From Chryseolinea sp. H1M3-3 (GTDB lineage Bacteria; Bacteroidota; Bacteroidia; Cytophagales; Cyclobacteriaceae): a DNA stretch of 64,000 nt. Where the stretch lies: positions 762,431-826,430 of the forward strand of contig NZ_JARKMY010000010.1 of the NCBI RefSeq assembly GCF_029360725.1, in the 5' to 3' direction. Position numbers and translations under genes: made by a program. The notes beneath the pieces are model-generated. The model was not told the DNA's origin, did not search any database, and saw nothing but the letters and a program-made list of their open reading frames with translations. Shown one piece after another: positions 1-10,834 of the stretch (its first letter is position 1; each line of letters begins with the position of its first letter).

Positions 1-81
1 TCCGTCTTATCCTGTGGCCGTTACAAATTATCACAGTATCCATGAATTTCCTTTTATCTTTACAGCCTCAAAAAAATAAGG

Positions 82-639
82 ATGAAGATTAAGGATTTAG
101 AATTTGAGAAGTTCATACGGGAAGATGAGATCAAAGCTAAAATAAGTGCGTTAGCTGAAATGATAGACCTTGATTACAATTCAAAAACGCCGGTTTTTCT
201 TCCTATTCTTAATGGATCGTTCATGTTTGGAGCAGATTTGCTTAAACAGGTCTCTATTCCCTGCAAAGTCTCCTTTGTTAAGATATCCTCGTATGTTGGA
301 ACTGTTAGCTCAGGGCAAATCAAAACACTCATTGGACTTGATGAAAGCCTGTTCAACCAAGACATTATTATCGTAGAGGACATCATTGATACTGGCCAAA
401 CCTTACAAAAAATTGTAACTGAACTAAAAAGCCTGGGTACTAAATCGGTGGAAGTTATTTCCCTGCTTCGAAAAAAAACTGCGCGTGAAAAGGGAATTGC
501 TGTTAAATATTTAGGATTTGAAATTGAAACTGAATTTGTTGTAGGATATGGATTAGACTACGACGGGTTGGGAAGAAACCTCAAAGACCTTTATAAGACG
601 GACTCGGAAAATATCTTCAATCCCGATAGCTCAGTTTAA
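82..639 (+). CDS. hpt: Hypoxanthine phosphoribosyltransferase
   Basis: Purine salvage enzyme that joins hypoxanthine or guanine to PRPP to give IMP or GMP in the cytosol. The 185-residue length is normal for the family. The PRPP-binding loop is clear at residues 96-107 (IIIVEDIIDTGQ), with the E99-D100 acidic pair ahead of the DTGQT turn. An ATG start follows an AATAAGG stretch and a TATCTTTA promoter-like box about 25 bases upstream. It is followed 77 bases later by adk on the same strand, so two nucleotide-metabolism genes are adjacent. Family identity is secure; preference between hypoxanthine and guanine cannot be read from the sequence. Confidence 0.93.
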   Translation: MKIKDLEFEKFIREDEIKAKISALAEMIDLDYNSKTPVFLPILNGSFMFGADLLKQVSIPCKVSFVKISSYVGTVSSGQIKTLIGLDESLFNQDIIIVEDIIDTGQTLQKIVTELKSLGTKSVEVISLLRKKTAREKGIAVKYLGFEIETEFVVGYGLDYDGLGRNLKDLYKTDSENIFNPDSSV

Positions 640-716
640 AATTCATCTTGGATTACTATATTCGTCACCTTGTTTCACAAAAAGGCCCCCAACAGTAACG
701 TAAACAACACATTTAC

Positions 717-1298
717 ATGATCAACATTATACTCTTCGGCCCTCCTGGCGCGGGTAAAGGCACACAAAGTGCAAAAATCATTGAGAAATATTCACTTGTT
801 CATATCGCTACTGGGGATCTTTTCAGAAAACATCTTAAGGAGGGAACGCCGCTGGGCAATCTTGCAAAGGATTACATGAACAAAGGGAATCTTGTCCCCG
901 ACCAGGTAGTAATCGACATGGTAGACGACAAGATTAAAAACAGTGGCAATGCATCCGGTATCATCTTTGACGGATTTCCGCGGACGATTCCGCAGGCCGA
1001 GGCTCTCGATAAACTATTGGCATCCAAAAGCACTCCAATAAAAGTATTAATCGAACTTGTTGTTCCGGAAGATGAACTCAGACTGCGACTGGCTGACCGT
1101 GCTGCAAAAGAAAATCGGCCCGATGATGCAAAACCGGAAGTGATTGAAAACAGAATCTCAGTATATAAAGGTGAAACTGCTTCCGTAGCCGAATATTATA
1201 AGAAACTCGGCAAGTATGCGTCTGTTGTAGGTGTAGGCGAAATTGAAAATATTTTTTCCAACATCTGCCGGGAAATAGATAAAAGCCTTTTGTTGTAG
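717..1298 (+). CDS. adk: Adenylate kinase
   Basis: Catalyses ATP + AMP to 2 ADP and keeps adenylate energy charge balanced in the cytosol. The P-loop GPPGAGKGTQ is at residues 8-17. The AMP-binding segment with HIATGDLFR and the FDGFPRT motif follow. The protein is 193 residues, the short form whose LID is reduced and carries no zinc-binding cysteines. The hpt-adk-obgE order is common in Bacteroidota (recalled). Start is ATG without an obvious Shine-Dalgarno, usual for this phylum. Confidence 0.95.
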   Translation: MINIILFGPPGAGKGTQSAKIIEKYSLVHIATGDLFRKHLKEGTPLGNLAKDYMNKGNLVPDQVVIDMVDDKIKNSGNASGIIFDGFPRTIPQAEALDKLLASKSTPIKVLIELVVPEDELRLRLADRAAKENRPDDAKPEVIENRISVYKGETASVAEYYKKLGKYASVVGVGEIENIFSNICREIDKSLLL

Positions 1299-1389
1299 AA
1301 AGTGTATTGGAAGATTGCGAGATCAGACTATTAGCTTTACATCTTTCAATTTTCTGTTCTTTCAATTTTAATCCTATAATCTCAACATT

Positions 1390-2382
1390 TTGGCTTCTCC
1401 TAACTTCATCGACTACGTTAAATTTTGTTCCCGCTCCGGCCACGGTGGGGCCGGTTTTTTGCATTTTCATCGTGAAAAATTCATCGAGAAAGGCGGCCCT
1501 GATGGTGGCAACGGAGGGCGTGGGGGCCACGTAATCCTAAGAGGTAATGCACAACTTTGGACACTCCTACATTTAAAATACAGAAAACATGTGATTGCCA
1601 GCAATGGTAATGGTGGAGAGGAACAAAACCGAACAGGCGCTGATGGCAAAGATGAAATTCTTGAAGTGCCATTGGGCACTGTAGCAAAGCGTGCGGACAC
1701 TGACGAAGTGCTTTTCGAAGTAACTGAGGATGGAAAAGAATATATTTTATCACCAGGTGGAAGAGGTGGAAAAGGAAATGCTTTTTTTGCTACGTCTACC
1801 AATCAGGCGCCGCAGCATGCACAACCTGGCGAAGCTGGTACGGAAGAATGGATTGTCCTTGAACTCAAACTATTAGCCGATGTAGGGTTGGTTGGATTTC
1901 CTAATGCGGGGAAGTCGACGTTGCTTTCAGTTGTATCAGCTGCAAAACCAAAAATTGGTGATTACCCGTTCACGACGCTTACGCCTAACCTGGGCGTGGT
2001 TTCTTATCGTGACGACCGTTCTTTTGTAATGGCCGATATTCCGGGAATTATTGAGGGCGCCGCCGAAGGAAAGGGTTTAGGCATCAGGTTTTTACGGCAT
2101 ATAGAACGCAATTCATTACTGCTGTTTTTGATTCCAGCGGATTCAAAAGATATTAAAACAGAGTTTGAAATATTGCTGAATGAACTTAGGAAGTATAATC
2201 CGGAGTTATTGGATAAAAAAAGGCTACTCGCCATTTCGAAGATGGATATGTTGGATGATGAACTCCTTGCCGAAATGAAAAAAGACGTACCTCACGATAT
2301 TCCGTGCGTATTTATTTCTGCAGTCACTAACAAGGGTATTCAAGAGTTAAAGGACTTGATTTGGAAAACCCTGCACGAATAA
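1390..2382 (+). CDS. obgE: Obg-family GTPase
   Basis: Ribosome-associated GTPase involved in 50S maturation. The N-terminal glycine-rich Obg fold (about residues 1-160, rich in GGxGG) is followed by the G domain: G1 GFPNAGKST near 170, G3 [14 protein letters not shown], and a later SKMD-type G4. The start is a TTG codon; it is kept because the encoded [11 protein letters not shown] matches the conserved Obg N-terminus and no ATG lies nearby. The 91-base gap after adk contains TTTCAATTTT repeats resembling those before atpC. Length of 330 residues is normal for the Bacteroidota form. Confidence 0.93.
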   Translation: MASPNFIDYVKFCSRSGHGGAGFLHFHREKFIEKGGPDGGNGGRGGHVILRGNAQLWTLLHLKYRKHVIASNGNGGEEQNRTGADGKDEILEVPLGTVAKRADTDEVLFEVTEDGKEYILSPGGRGGKGNAFFATSTNQAPQHAQPGEAGTEEWIVLELKLLADVGLVGFPNAGKSTLLSVVSAAKPKIGDYPFTTLTPNLGVVSYRDDRSFVMADIPGIIEGAAEGKGLGIRFLRHIERNSLLLFLIPADSKDIKTEFEILLNELRKYNPELLDKKRLLAISKMDMLDDELLAEMKKDVPHDIPCVFISAVTNKGIQELKDLIWKTLHE

Positions 2383-2500
2383 TTCAAAAATCTCAGTGTC
2401 AGTTTGGCATTAAAAACACCTTTGGCAAAGTTGTTGACCCGAAGGATTTAATTAGTTTTCAAGACGTTATGTCTTTAGAATATCATTAATCAAAGCGCAA

Positions 2501-3028
2501 ATGAAGCAGAACGAAGAGATACTTTCAGAAAACAACGAAGCAGCAGAAAACGTGTCAGCCTCTGTACAGGACACTCAGAACGCTTCTTTGGAAAAAGTAC
2601 AGGCAGAACTCAATGAGCAAAAAGAGAAATTCATTCGTTTGTATTCGGAGTTTGAAAACTTTAGAAGACGTACGGCAAAGGAAAAACTGGATCTGATCCA
2701 ATCTGCTAACGAGCAATTGATTAAAACATTACTTCCGGTGGTAGATGATTTTGATCGCGCAGAAAAATCTTTTCAAGACAAAAACAATAACGACTTGGAA
2801 GGATTTTTCCTGATCCGCAATAAATTTAAAAAGATCCTGGAACAGACGGGTGTAAAAGTAATGGATGTTAAAGCCGGCTCTGACTTTGATGCAGATTTGC
2901 ACGAGGCCATCACGCAAATTCCATCACCCGATGAAAAGCTGAAAGGCAAGGTCGTCGACGTCGTTGAGGCAGGCTACTTATTAAATGAAAAAGTAATTCG
3001 GTTCGCTAAAGTTGTGGTGGGTAGTTAA
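2501..3028 (+). CDS. grpE: Nucleotide exchange factor GrpE
   Basis: Co-chaperone that releases ADP from DnaK. The 175-residue protein has an acidic, Gln/Asn-rich N-terminus, a long helix around residues 30-90 containing the [16 protein letters not shown] motif that forms the dimeric coiled coil, and a C-terminal beta domain that docks on DnaK. It is followed 35 bases later by dnaJ on the same strand, giving a grpE-dnaJ chaperone unit; dnaK is not in the window. No CIRCE-like operator was seen upstream. Confidence 0.93.
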   Translation: MKQNEEILSENNEAAENVSASVQDTQNASLEKVQAELNEQKEKFIRLYSEFENFRRRTAKEKLDLIQSANEQLIKTLLPVVDDFDRAEKSFQDKNNNDLEGFFLIRNKFKKILEQTGVKVMDVKAGSDFDADLHEAITQIPSPDEKLKGKVVDVVEAGYLLNEKVIRFAKVVVGS

Positions 3029-3063
3029 CCCGACTTTTAGAACATCTTTCAATATCTAAATCC

Positions 3064-4188
3064 ATGTCCGCAAAAAGAGATTATTACGAAATACTAGGTG
3101 TCAATAAATCCTCATCGGTGGAGGAGATAAAAAAAGCTTATCGTAAAGTTGCTATTCAGTTTCACCCCGATAAAAATCCCGACAATAAAGAAGCTGAAGA
3201 AAAATTCAAAGAAGCGGCCGAGGCCTACGAAGTTCTGAGCGATCAGGAAAAAAGGGCACATTATGATCGTTTCGGTCATGCCAGAGGGAACGGTGGTTTC
3301 AGTGGCCAAAACATGAACATGGATGATATCTTCAGCCAGTTCGGAGATATTTTTGGAGGAGGCGGCGGAAGTCCATTCGACAGTTTCTTTGGTGGAGGCG
3401 GCTCCCGTGGCGGACGACGTCAACGCAAGGGTACTAACCTCAGAATAAAATTAAAGCTCAACTTAGAGGAAATCGCGCACGGCGTTGAAAAGAAGATTAA
3501 AGTTAACCGCCTTGTTCGTGCAGAAGGTGTAACTTTTAAGACTTGCACAACCTGTCAGGGCACAGGGCAAATCCGGAAAGTAGTCAATACTATGTTGGGC
3601 CAAATGGTTTCGGCCAGTACTTGTTCAAATTGTGATGGCTCCGGTCAAATTATTGACAAACGTCCAGGTGGAGTAGATAGCTCCGGACTAGTATCAAAAG
3701 AAGAACATATCAGCGTTAAAATACCTGCCGGAGTTGCCGATGGTATGCAACTTTCCATGTCGGGCAAAGGAAATGAAGCTCCGGGAGGAGGAGCTGCGGG
3801 CGATTTATTAATTCTAATAGAAGAACAAGAAGACAAGTTCCTGAAAAGAGATGGCAATAATCTTGTCTATGACCTTTATATAAGTTTTGTAGATGCAGCC
3901 TTAGGAACAAATGTAGAAGTGCCGTCTGTAGGTGGAAAGGTGAAGATTAAAATTGACGCCGGAACTCAAAGCGGTAAAATTTTAAGACTTCGCGGAAAAG
4001 GACTTAAAGATGTAAACGGATATGAAACCGGAGATCAGCTGATTTACGTCAATGTCTGGACACCGAAAAAGTTGACCGCTGAGGAAAGGGCTATTTTGGA
4101 AGGCCTGAAACGCTCACCCAACTTCGAGCCTCATCCCGATGCTAACGAAAAGGGCTTTTTTGAGCGTATGAAGGAATATTTTAACTAA
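3064..4188 (+). CDS. dnaJ: Chaperone DnaJ (two-repeat zinc-finger form)
   Basis: Hsp40 co-chaperone that delivers clients to DnaK and stimulates its ATPase. The J domain occupies residues 1-70 with HPD at 34-36, then a Gly/Phe-rich linker (about 75-120), a cysteine segment, and the C-terminal substrate-binding barrels. The cysteine segment shows only two CxxCxGxG repeats, CTTCQGTG and CSNCDGSG, instead of the usual four, so one zinc site rather than two is expected. I recall this reduced form in other Bacteroidota. ATG start; forms a unit with grpE. Confidence 0.95.
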   Translation: MSAKRDYYEILGVNKSSSVEEIKKAYRKVAIQFHPDKNPDNKEAEEKFKEAAEAYEVLSDQEKRAHYDRFGHARGNGGFSGQNMNMDDIFSQFGDIFGGGGGSPFDSFFGGGGSRGGRRQRKGTNLRIKLKLNLEEIAHGVEKKIKVNRLVRAEGVTFKTCTTCQGTGQIRKVVNTMLGQMVSASTCSNCDGSGQIIDKRPGGVDSSGLVSKEEHISVKIPAGVADGMQLSMSGKGNEAPGGGAAGDLLILIEEQEDKFLKRDGNNLVYDLYISFVDAALGTNVEVPSVGGKVKIKIDAGTQSGKILRLRGKGLKDVNGYETGDQLIYVNVWTPKKLTAEERAILEGLKRSPNFEPHPDANEKGFFERMKEYFN

Positions 4189-4312
4189 AAAGATTCCGGG
4201 CAACCCATTTCAAATCTACTCGTTTAACTAAGATTAAGCGGGGGCCAAGTGTATATTTCACGTTTAAACTTACACGTCGTAACCCCCATTACTTATAGAT
4301 CGTAATAACGAC

Positions 4313-5200
4313 ATGCATAGAAAGATCTGGTTAACGTATTGTGGGGTTGCTATCGCGGGACTTGCATTCGGACAGCTTAAAAAACAATTTACTGTTGAAG
4401 ACGTCGCTCATTGCGAAAATATCAGGCTATGTTTAAAGGCCAACAGTGGTAATTGCTTTATAAAACCCAGCCAAAACACTGAAATTCTTAATGTTTTCAG
4501 CAATCAAACTGAAAACACATATGCCCATAACTTTCGGAAAGAGGTAAAAGGCAAGACTTGCGAAGTACTCCTTAACCTCGAGGATATGCATTCCGAAGGT
4601 ATAAGTCAAACCATTTCTACTCGTTTTTTCGGCGCTTCCGACAAGCCAGCCAGTGATAAAATCTGGAAAATGTATCTAACGGATGCCAAACCCTATTTTC
4701 TTGAATTGAATTACGGTATTGGTAATGCCAACATTGACCTGTCGGGATTGGCCATCAAAACGCTTAAAATCAATACGGGTAGTGCGGATGTAAACGTAGG
4801 ATATTACTCTTCCCTTGAGAATCAAATTGATATGGACACCTTCTTCGTTAAAGTAGACCTGGGTTCCATAAATGTAAAAAATCTAAACATGTCCCGATCG
4901 CGGTTCATGATGGCAGATGTCGGGTTTGGTAATATGACACTCGACTTTAGAAGCAAGCCCTTGGTAAGCAACAATATCAGAGGAAGTGTAGGCGCTGGAA
5001 ATCTTACCATCTTATTGCCTCCTGCCGAAACACCAGTATTGGTGAAGATCAAAGACTCATGGTTATGTAGTGTAAAAATACCGGATCAATTTAAGAAGGT
5101 CTCGGAAAATGTCTTTGCCAATGCTGCGTACACCAGAGATGCCAAAAACAGTCTGACATTCGATCTTGACGTTTCTATGGGAAACATCATTTTTAAGTAA
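4313..5200 (+). CDS. Exported beta-rich protein, possibly DUF4097-like
   Basis: Begins with a signal peptide ending LAFGQ, so it is probably exported to the periplasm or outer surface. The rest (about residues 25-295) is composed of short alternating strands with recurring patterns such as NANIDLSG, GSADVNVGY, GSINVKN and GNMTLDF, reminiscent of the toastrack/DUF4097 single-stranded beta-helix fold found in putative adhesin-like proteins. No catalytic motif is visible. It stands between dnaJ and the ABC transporter genes without clear operon linkage. The family call is a pattern judgement, not a firm identification. Confidence 0.6.
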   Translation: MHRKIWLTYCGVAIAGLAFGQLKKQFTVEDVAHCENIRLCLKANSGNCFIKPSQNTEILNVFSNQTENTYAHNFRKEVKGKTCEVLLNLEDMHSEGISQTISTRFFGASDKPASDKIWKMYLTDAKPYFLELNYGIGNANIDLSGLAIKTLKINTGSADVNVGYYSSLENQIDMDTFFVKVDLGSINVKNLNMSRSRFMMADVGFGNMTLDFRSKPLVSNNIRGSVGAGNLTILLPPAETPVLVKIKDSWLCSVKIPDQFKKVSENVFANAAYTRDAKNSLTFDLDVSMGNIIFK

Positions 5201-5308
5201 TTACCTCTAAGTTTCGGCAGCGTTACCGCCGATCTAATCTTCTAAACCCGTTGTTTGTAATTCCTTGCTATCTTTTGCCACTAATTCGTTATTACCAAAC
5301 CAAATTTT

Positions 5309-6223
5309 GTGGAAGCTTTAGTTGCCAACAATGTTACCAAACGTTATACAAATCATGTGGCGCTCGACCATGTCAGCTTAAGTATTCCCGAACACACCAT
5401 CTTTGGTTTACTGGGGCCGAACGGCGCTGGTAAGACTACGTTCATTAGAATAATCAACCAAATCATCAACGCCGATGATGGTGACATCATTATTTTCGGC
5501 GAAAAACTTCAGGAAAAACACATCGGAACTATTGGCTATTTGCCTGAGGAACGCGGCCTCTACAAAAAGTTGAAGGTTGGAGATCAGCTCATATATCTCG
5601 CACGGCTAAAAGGACTGAGCAAGCATGATGCAACCGAAAAAAGCAAAGCCTGGATGCGAAAGTTTGAAATTACAGACTGGTGGAATAAAAAAGTTGAAGA
5701 CTTGAGCAAAGGCATGGCTCAGAAAGTACAGTTCATCAGCACGGTGATGCATGAACCCAGACTCATTATTTTAGATGAACCTTTTTCAGGATTCGATCCC
5801 GTCAATGCACAGCTTATCACGCAGGAGATTCTAGAACTGAAACAAAAGGGCTGTACAATTATTTTCTCTACCCACCGCATGGAAACGGTGGAGGATTTGT
5901 GTGACCACATTGCATTGATCGATAAATCTAAAAAAATCCTGGAGGGCTCTAAAAAACAAATTAAAGAAACGTACAGAACCAATACCTATACCGTTGAACA
6001 TAAAGGCGAAATTCACAGTTCTTCTTCCAACTACGAACTGCTGTCGCAGAAAAACCTTGAAGACTCATTTTATCAGTCGGTGATACGAATGAAAAACAAC
6101 GATAACCCTAATCAACTCATTCGCGCGCTCACCGAAGTCACTGAAGTCCATAGTTTCATTGAAAAAATTCCAAGCATGAGTGAAATTTTTATAACGCTGG
6201 TGAAAGGAGGAAGCCGTGAATAA
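5309..6223 (+). CDS. ABC transporter ATP-binding protein (NatA-like)
   Basis: Cytoplasmic ATPase subunit of an ABC-2 type exporter. Walker A GPNGAGKTT lies at about residues 36-44, the signature LSKGMAQ near 132, Walker B LIILDEPFSGFDP near 152, and the switch His in IIFSTHRME. A C-terminal extension after residue 220 resembles the DUF4162 tail of this subfamily. Start is GTG; the encoded MEALVANNVTKRY is the typical family N-terminus. It overlaps the downstream permease gene by 8 bases, so the two are translationally coupled. Similarity to NatA suggests Na+ or drug extrusion, but the substrate cannot be told from sequence. Confidence 0.9.
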   Translation: MEALVANNVTKRYTNHVALDHVSLSIPEHTIFGLLGPNGAGKTTFIRIINQIINADDGDIIIFGEKLQEKHIGTIGYLPEERGLYKKLKVGDQLIYLARLKGLSKHDATEKSKAWMRKFEITDWWNKKVEDLSKGMAQKVQFISTVMHEPRLIILDEPFSGFDPVNAQLITQEILELKQKGCTIIFSTHRMETVEDLCDHIALIDKSKKILEGSKKQIKETYRTNTYTVEHKGEIHSSSSNYELLSQKNLEDSFYQSVIRMKNNDNPNQLIRALTEVTEVHSFIEKIPSMSEIFITLVKGGSRE

Positions 6224-7523
6224 AATTTGGCTTATCATTCAAAGGGAATTTTTGAACCGTGTTCAAAAAAAATCTTTTCTTATTGCTACCATTCTTCTGC
6301 CGCTCATTTTTCCTGCACTCATGGCCATCCTGGTGTACGTTGCTATCGAGCAAAAAAAGAATGCAACAAAAGATGTTGTACATTATCTAGACGAGAGCAA
6401 GAAGTTTGTTCCCGATACGGCCAAATACATTTTTAGAAAATTCGACGGATCGCTCGAAGAGGCTAAAAAGACATTTCAAAAAGATCAAAGCTACGGCTTG
6501 CTGTACATTCCGGATTTTGACCTTGCCCACCCAAGAGGTATAACACTTTACACAAAGGTGAATCCCAGTCCCAACGAAATTGGGGATCTGGAAGGCATCC
6601 TTGAGAACAGAGTTCGTGAATTAAAAATGACAAAGTTCAACATCAAACAGGAAGTGCTGGACAGCATAAAAACTGATATCGCCATTCAAACCATAAACAT
6701 TTCAGAAGAAGGAGATGAGCAAACTTCCGATTCCAAAGTTTTATTTGGCATCGGTATGGCGTGTGGCATTATGATGTACATCTTTATTTTCATTTACGGC
6801 GCCCAAATCATGCAAGGTGTTATTGAAGAAAAAACAAGTAAGGTTGTGGAAGTTATTGTTTCGTCTGTAAAACCCTTTCAACTAATGATGGGTAAAATTA
6901 TGGGCCTTGCTTCGGTGGGATTACTTCAGTTTTTAATCTGGATCATATTAATCACAACACTATCATCAGTTGTCTTAGGGTATTTTGGATTGGACATGCC
7001 GCAACAACAAATGATGAATGAAATGAGCCAACAGTATCCCGAAGCTCAGATGCAAAATCCTGATACAATGGAGTTACTGAACATGATTGGAGCAATTCCT
7101 TTTGGCTATCTGATTTTTAATTTCCTGTTTTATTTTCTGGGAGGATATTTATTGTACGGCGCACTTTTCGCCGCCGTGGGTTCTGCCGTTGACAGTCCTG
7201 CAGAAGCGCAACAATTTATGTTTCCCATTACCATACCCATGCTGATTTCTTATTTCGGACTATTTACTTTTATCCTTGATGATCCACACGGGCCCATCAG
7301 CGTTTGGTTATCCATAATTCCCTTTACTTCACCCATTGCCATGATGGGAAGAATTGGATTTGGAGTACCGGTATGGCAATTGATTTTATCCATGCTATGC
7401 CTTATCGGTGGTTTTATCTTTACAACCTGGGTGGCTGCGAGAATATACCGTGTCGGAATTTTAATGCATGGTACAAAAATAAATTACAAGGTGATGGCAA
7501 AGTGGTTTATGATGAAGGGGTAG
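6216..7523 (+). CDS. ABC-2 type permease (NatB-like)
   Basis: Membrane subunit of the exporter encoded with the preceding ATPase. Residues about 20-42 form the first membrane segment, followed by a large extracytoplasmic domain (about 45-175), then five or so hydrophobic segments in the C-terminal half, including the FIFIYGAQIMQGVIEEKTSKVVEVIVSS motif region of the ABC-2 family. Start is GTG with a strong Shine-Dalgarno (AAAGGAGGAAG) at 6203-6213, unusual for this genome, placed inside the end of the upstream gene. Length of 435 residues is normal. Confidence 0.88.
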   Translation: MNKIWLIIQREFLNRVQKKSFLIATILLPLIFPALMAILVYVAIEQKKNATKDVVHYLDESKKFVPDTAKYIFRKFDGSLEEAKKTFQKDQSYGLLYIPDFDLAHPRGITLYTKVNPSPNEIGDLEGILENRVRELKMTKFNIKQEVLDSIKTDIAIQTINISEEGDEQTSDSKVLFGIGMACGIMMYIFIFIYGAQIMQGVIEEKTSKVVEVIVSSVKPFQLMMGKIMGLASVGLLQFLIWIILITTLSSVVLGYFGLDMPQQQMMNEMSQQYPEAQMQNPDTMELLNMIGAIPFGYLIFNFLFYFLGGYLLYGALFAAVGSAVDSPAEAQQFMFPITIPMLISYFGLFTFILDDPHGPISVWLSIIPFTSPIAMMGRIGFGVPVWQLILSMLCLIGGFIFTTWVAARIYRVGILMHGTKINYKVMAKWFMMKG

Positions 7524-7636
7524 TCAACGACACCACACAAGTGATCACTGCCAGGTCAGAATTGCATCAAACACACTACACGAATTTCCACGTTCAGTTC
7601 TAAGCTCATCTTGTTTTTAAGTATCTTTCAAATCCA

Positions 7637-8857
7637 ATGAGCAAGAAAGTTCCTACGCCTTCGCCGGATTTCTATCGAAATAATTCAACACTTAAATGGG
7701 TTGTACTGGTGGTCTCTGTCCTTATCAGTATCAGCTCTATTTATTACACCAATATTTTGGTGGATCAATTGAAAGAACGCGAACGACAACAAGTACAACT
7801 CTATGCAAAAGCCATTGAATACACCGCTAACGATGAAAACACCTATGGTGACGTAAACTTCATAGCGCAAGAGATTCTTTTCCAAAATAATTCAATACCC
7901 ATTATACAGGTAGGCGACAGTACGAAAGTATTGTCCTTTCGAAATCTTGACATGGACGAAAACTGGCCTGAAGAAAAAAAGACTAGTTTTCTGACGGCCG
8001 AAATGGAGATGATGCGCGGAACTTACGAGCCCATCCAGGTAACCCTTCGCGACCCACAAACCGGGGAAGTCTTCGGCACACAATATATTTATTATAAAAA
8101 TTCTTTTCTCCTAAAACAACTCATTGCCTACCCGTACATTCAGCTTTCCGTCATAGCGATTTTCGGTTTCATTGCTTACCTGGCTTTTAATTATTCAAAA
8201 GCCGCAGAACAGAATCAGGTTTGGGTGGGCTTAGCAAAGGAAACTGCGCATCAATTGGGTACACCATTGTCGTCCCTAATGGCATGGGTTGAAGTACTCC
8301 GTGAAGATCCGGAGGTTAAACACAAAGGTGTAATAGATGAGCTTGAAAAAGACATTCAAAAACTCAGAATGGTCACCGAGCGCTTTTCAAGCATCGGCTC
8401 GGTTCCCTCACTCAAAAAAGAAAACGTGGTGGCGCTGATCAATAACGTAGTAAATTATTTGCGTCCGAGGGTTTCTTCGAAAATCCGAATGGAGGTATTC
8501 ACGTTATCAGAAAACATTTTTGCCAACGTTCATGCTCCATTGTTTGAATGGGTCATAGAAAATTTGTGCAAAAACGCTGTTGATGCCATGGGAAATACGG
8601 GTACCATCGCCATCAAAATACTGCGTGGAAACGAGGGTAAGGTTTTCATCGACGTTTCTGATACCGGTAAGGGTATTCCACGATCCAAAATCGACCATGT
8701 GTTCAGGCCGGGTTTTACTACCAAAAAGCGGGGATGGGGCTTGGGACTTACGTTGGCCAAAAGAATTATTGAAGCATACCATAATGGAAAAATTTTTGTC
8801 AAATCTTCAGAAGAAAGCCAGGGAACGACTTTCCGAATCGTTTTAAATGTTGTTTAA
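7637..8857 (+). CDS. Membrane sensor histidine kinase
   Basis: Two-component sensor with membrane segments at about residues 21-40 and 163-185 flanking a periplasmic sensing domain of about 120 residues. The H-box reads AKETAHQLGTPLSS (His near 205), followed by the ATPase domain with N-box ENLCKNAVDAM, DTGKGIP, an F-box FRPGFTTK and G-box GWGLGLTLAKRI, all intact. No response regulator is adjacent; the next gene is atpD, so its partner must be encoded elsewhere. Start ATG follows a TATCTTTC box that may be the promoter -7 element. What it senses is unknown. Confidence 0.9.
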   Translation: MSKKVPTPSPDFYRNNSTLKWVVLVVSVLISISSIYYTNILVDQLKERERQQVQLYAKAIEYTANDENTYGDVNFIAQEILFQNNSIPIIQVGDSTKVLSFRNLDMDENWPEEKKTSFLTAEMEMMRGTYEPIQVTLRDPQTGEVFGTQYIYYKNSFLLKQLIAYPYIQLSVIAIFGFIAYLAFNYSKAAEQNQVWVGLAKETAHQLGTPLSSLMAWVEVLREDPEVKHKGVIDELEKDIQKLRMVTERFSSIGSVPSLKKENVVALINNVVNYLRPRVSSKIRMEVFTLSENIFANVHAPLFEWVIENLCKNAVDAMGNTGTIAIKILRGNEGKVFIDVSDTGKGIPRSKIDHVFRPGFTTKKRGWGLGLTLAKRIIEAYHNGKIFVKSSEESQGTTFRIVLNVV

Positions 8858-8897
8858 CAAAAACACCATTTCCATCCCAACCTTTTTCCTTTTACGC

Positions 8898-8929
8898 TTT
8901 GGGTCTTAGTCCAGAAACACATACTTTTG
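8898..8929 (+). promoter_or_regulatory. Bacteroidota-type promoter for atpD
   Basis: TTTG at 8898-8901 and TACTTTTG at 8922-8929, separated by 20 bases, match the Bacteroidota sigma-A boxes (-33 TTTG, -7 TAnnTTTG). The -7 box lies 41 bases before the atpD start codon. This is one of the cleanest matches in the window. Confidence 0.65.
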
Positions 8930-8961
8930 CGCTCGAATTTTCTGACCTTAATTTCAAATAA

Positions 8962-10479
<1,518 letters not shown>

Positions 10480-10492
10480 TGACATTGACATT

Positions 10493-10522
10493 GAAAGATT
10501 GGAAGTTCGCTTCTAATCTTTC
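10493..10522 (+). repeat. Hairpin between atpD and atpC
   Basis: A 13-base stem (10493-10505 with 10510-10522) closes a TTCG loop; the only imperfection is one G-T wobble. It sits 14 bases after the atpD stop and 38 before atpC. It could slow 3' exonucleases or cause partial termination, tuning beta versus epsilon expression, or be a mobile palindromic repeat. Downstream, CCAATCTTAGAATTTCCAATCTT forms a direct repeat up to the atpC start; only the pattern is noted. Confidence 0.7.
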
Positions 10523-10560
10523 AATTTTCCAATCTTAGAATTTCCAATCTTACAATTACT

Positions 10561-10806
10561 ATGCAATTAGAAATACTTACACCGGAGAAAAAGATTTTTG
10601 AAGGCGACGTGACCATTGTGACTTTCCCTGGTGCTAATGGTTCCTTTCAGGTGATGGATAATCATGCTCCGTTAATCAGTTTGCTCCAGCAAGGTACTGT
10701 TGAATACAAAGGAAAGGATGGCGCTAAAAAGATCAACATCCTCGGTGGCCTCGTTGAGGTGCTCAAAAATAAAGTAATTGTTTTAGCAACGGGTGTAGCA
10801 GCCTAG
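10561..10806 (+). CDS. atpC: ATP synthase F1 subunit epsilon (short form)
   Basis: Central-stalk subunit of the F1 motor. The 81 residues match the N-terminal beta-sandwich domain (MQLEILTPEKKIFEGDV, FPGANGSFQVMDNHAPLIS). The C-terminal two-helix domain that inhibits ATP hydrolysis in longer homologues (about 130 residues) is absent, as I recall for Bacteroidota. ATG start preceded by a repeat-rich leader instead of a Shine-Dalgarno. Forms an operon with atpD. Confidence 0.93.
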   Translation: MQLEILTPEKKIFEGDVTIVTFPGANGSFQVMDNHAPLISLLQQGTVEYKGKDGAKKINILGGLVEVLKNKVIVLATGVAA

Positions 10807-10812
10807 TTTTCA

Positions 10813-10832
10813 AGACTCATACTCTTGAGTCT
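10813..10832. terminator. Hairpin between convergent genes
   Basis: AGACTCA at 10813-10819 pairs with TGAGTCT at 10826-10832 around a six-base loop. It lies between the ends of atpC and the opposing lipoprotein gene and could end transcription from both sides. There is no long T tract, so confidence is moderate. Confidence 0.45.
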
Positions 10833-10834
10833 CC

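Noticed and set aside
1078-1530. 150-codon minus-strand ORF over adk/obgE
   Set aside because: Shadow of two well-supported plus-strand genes.
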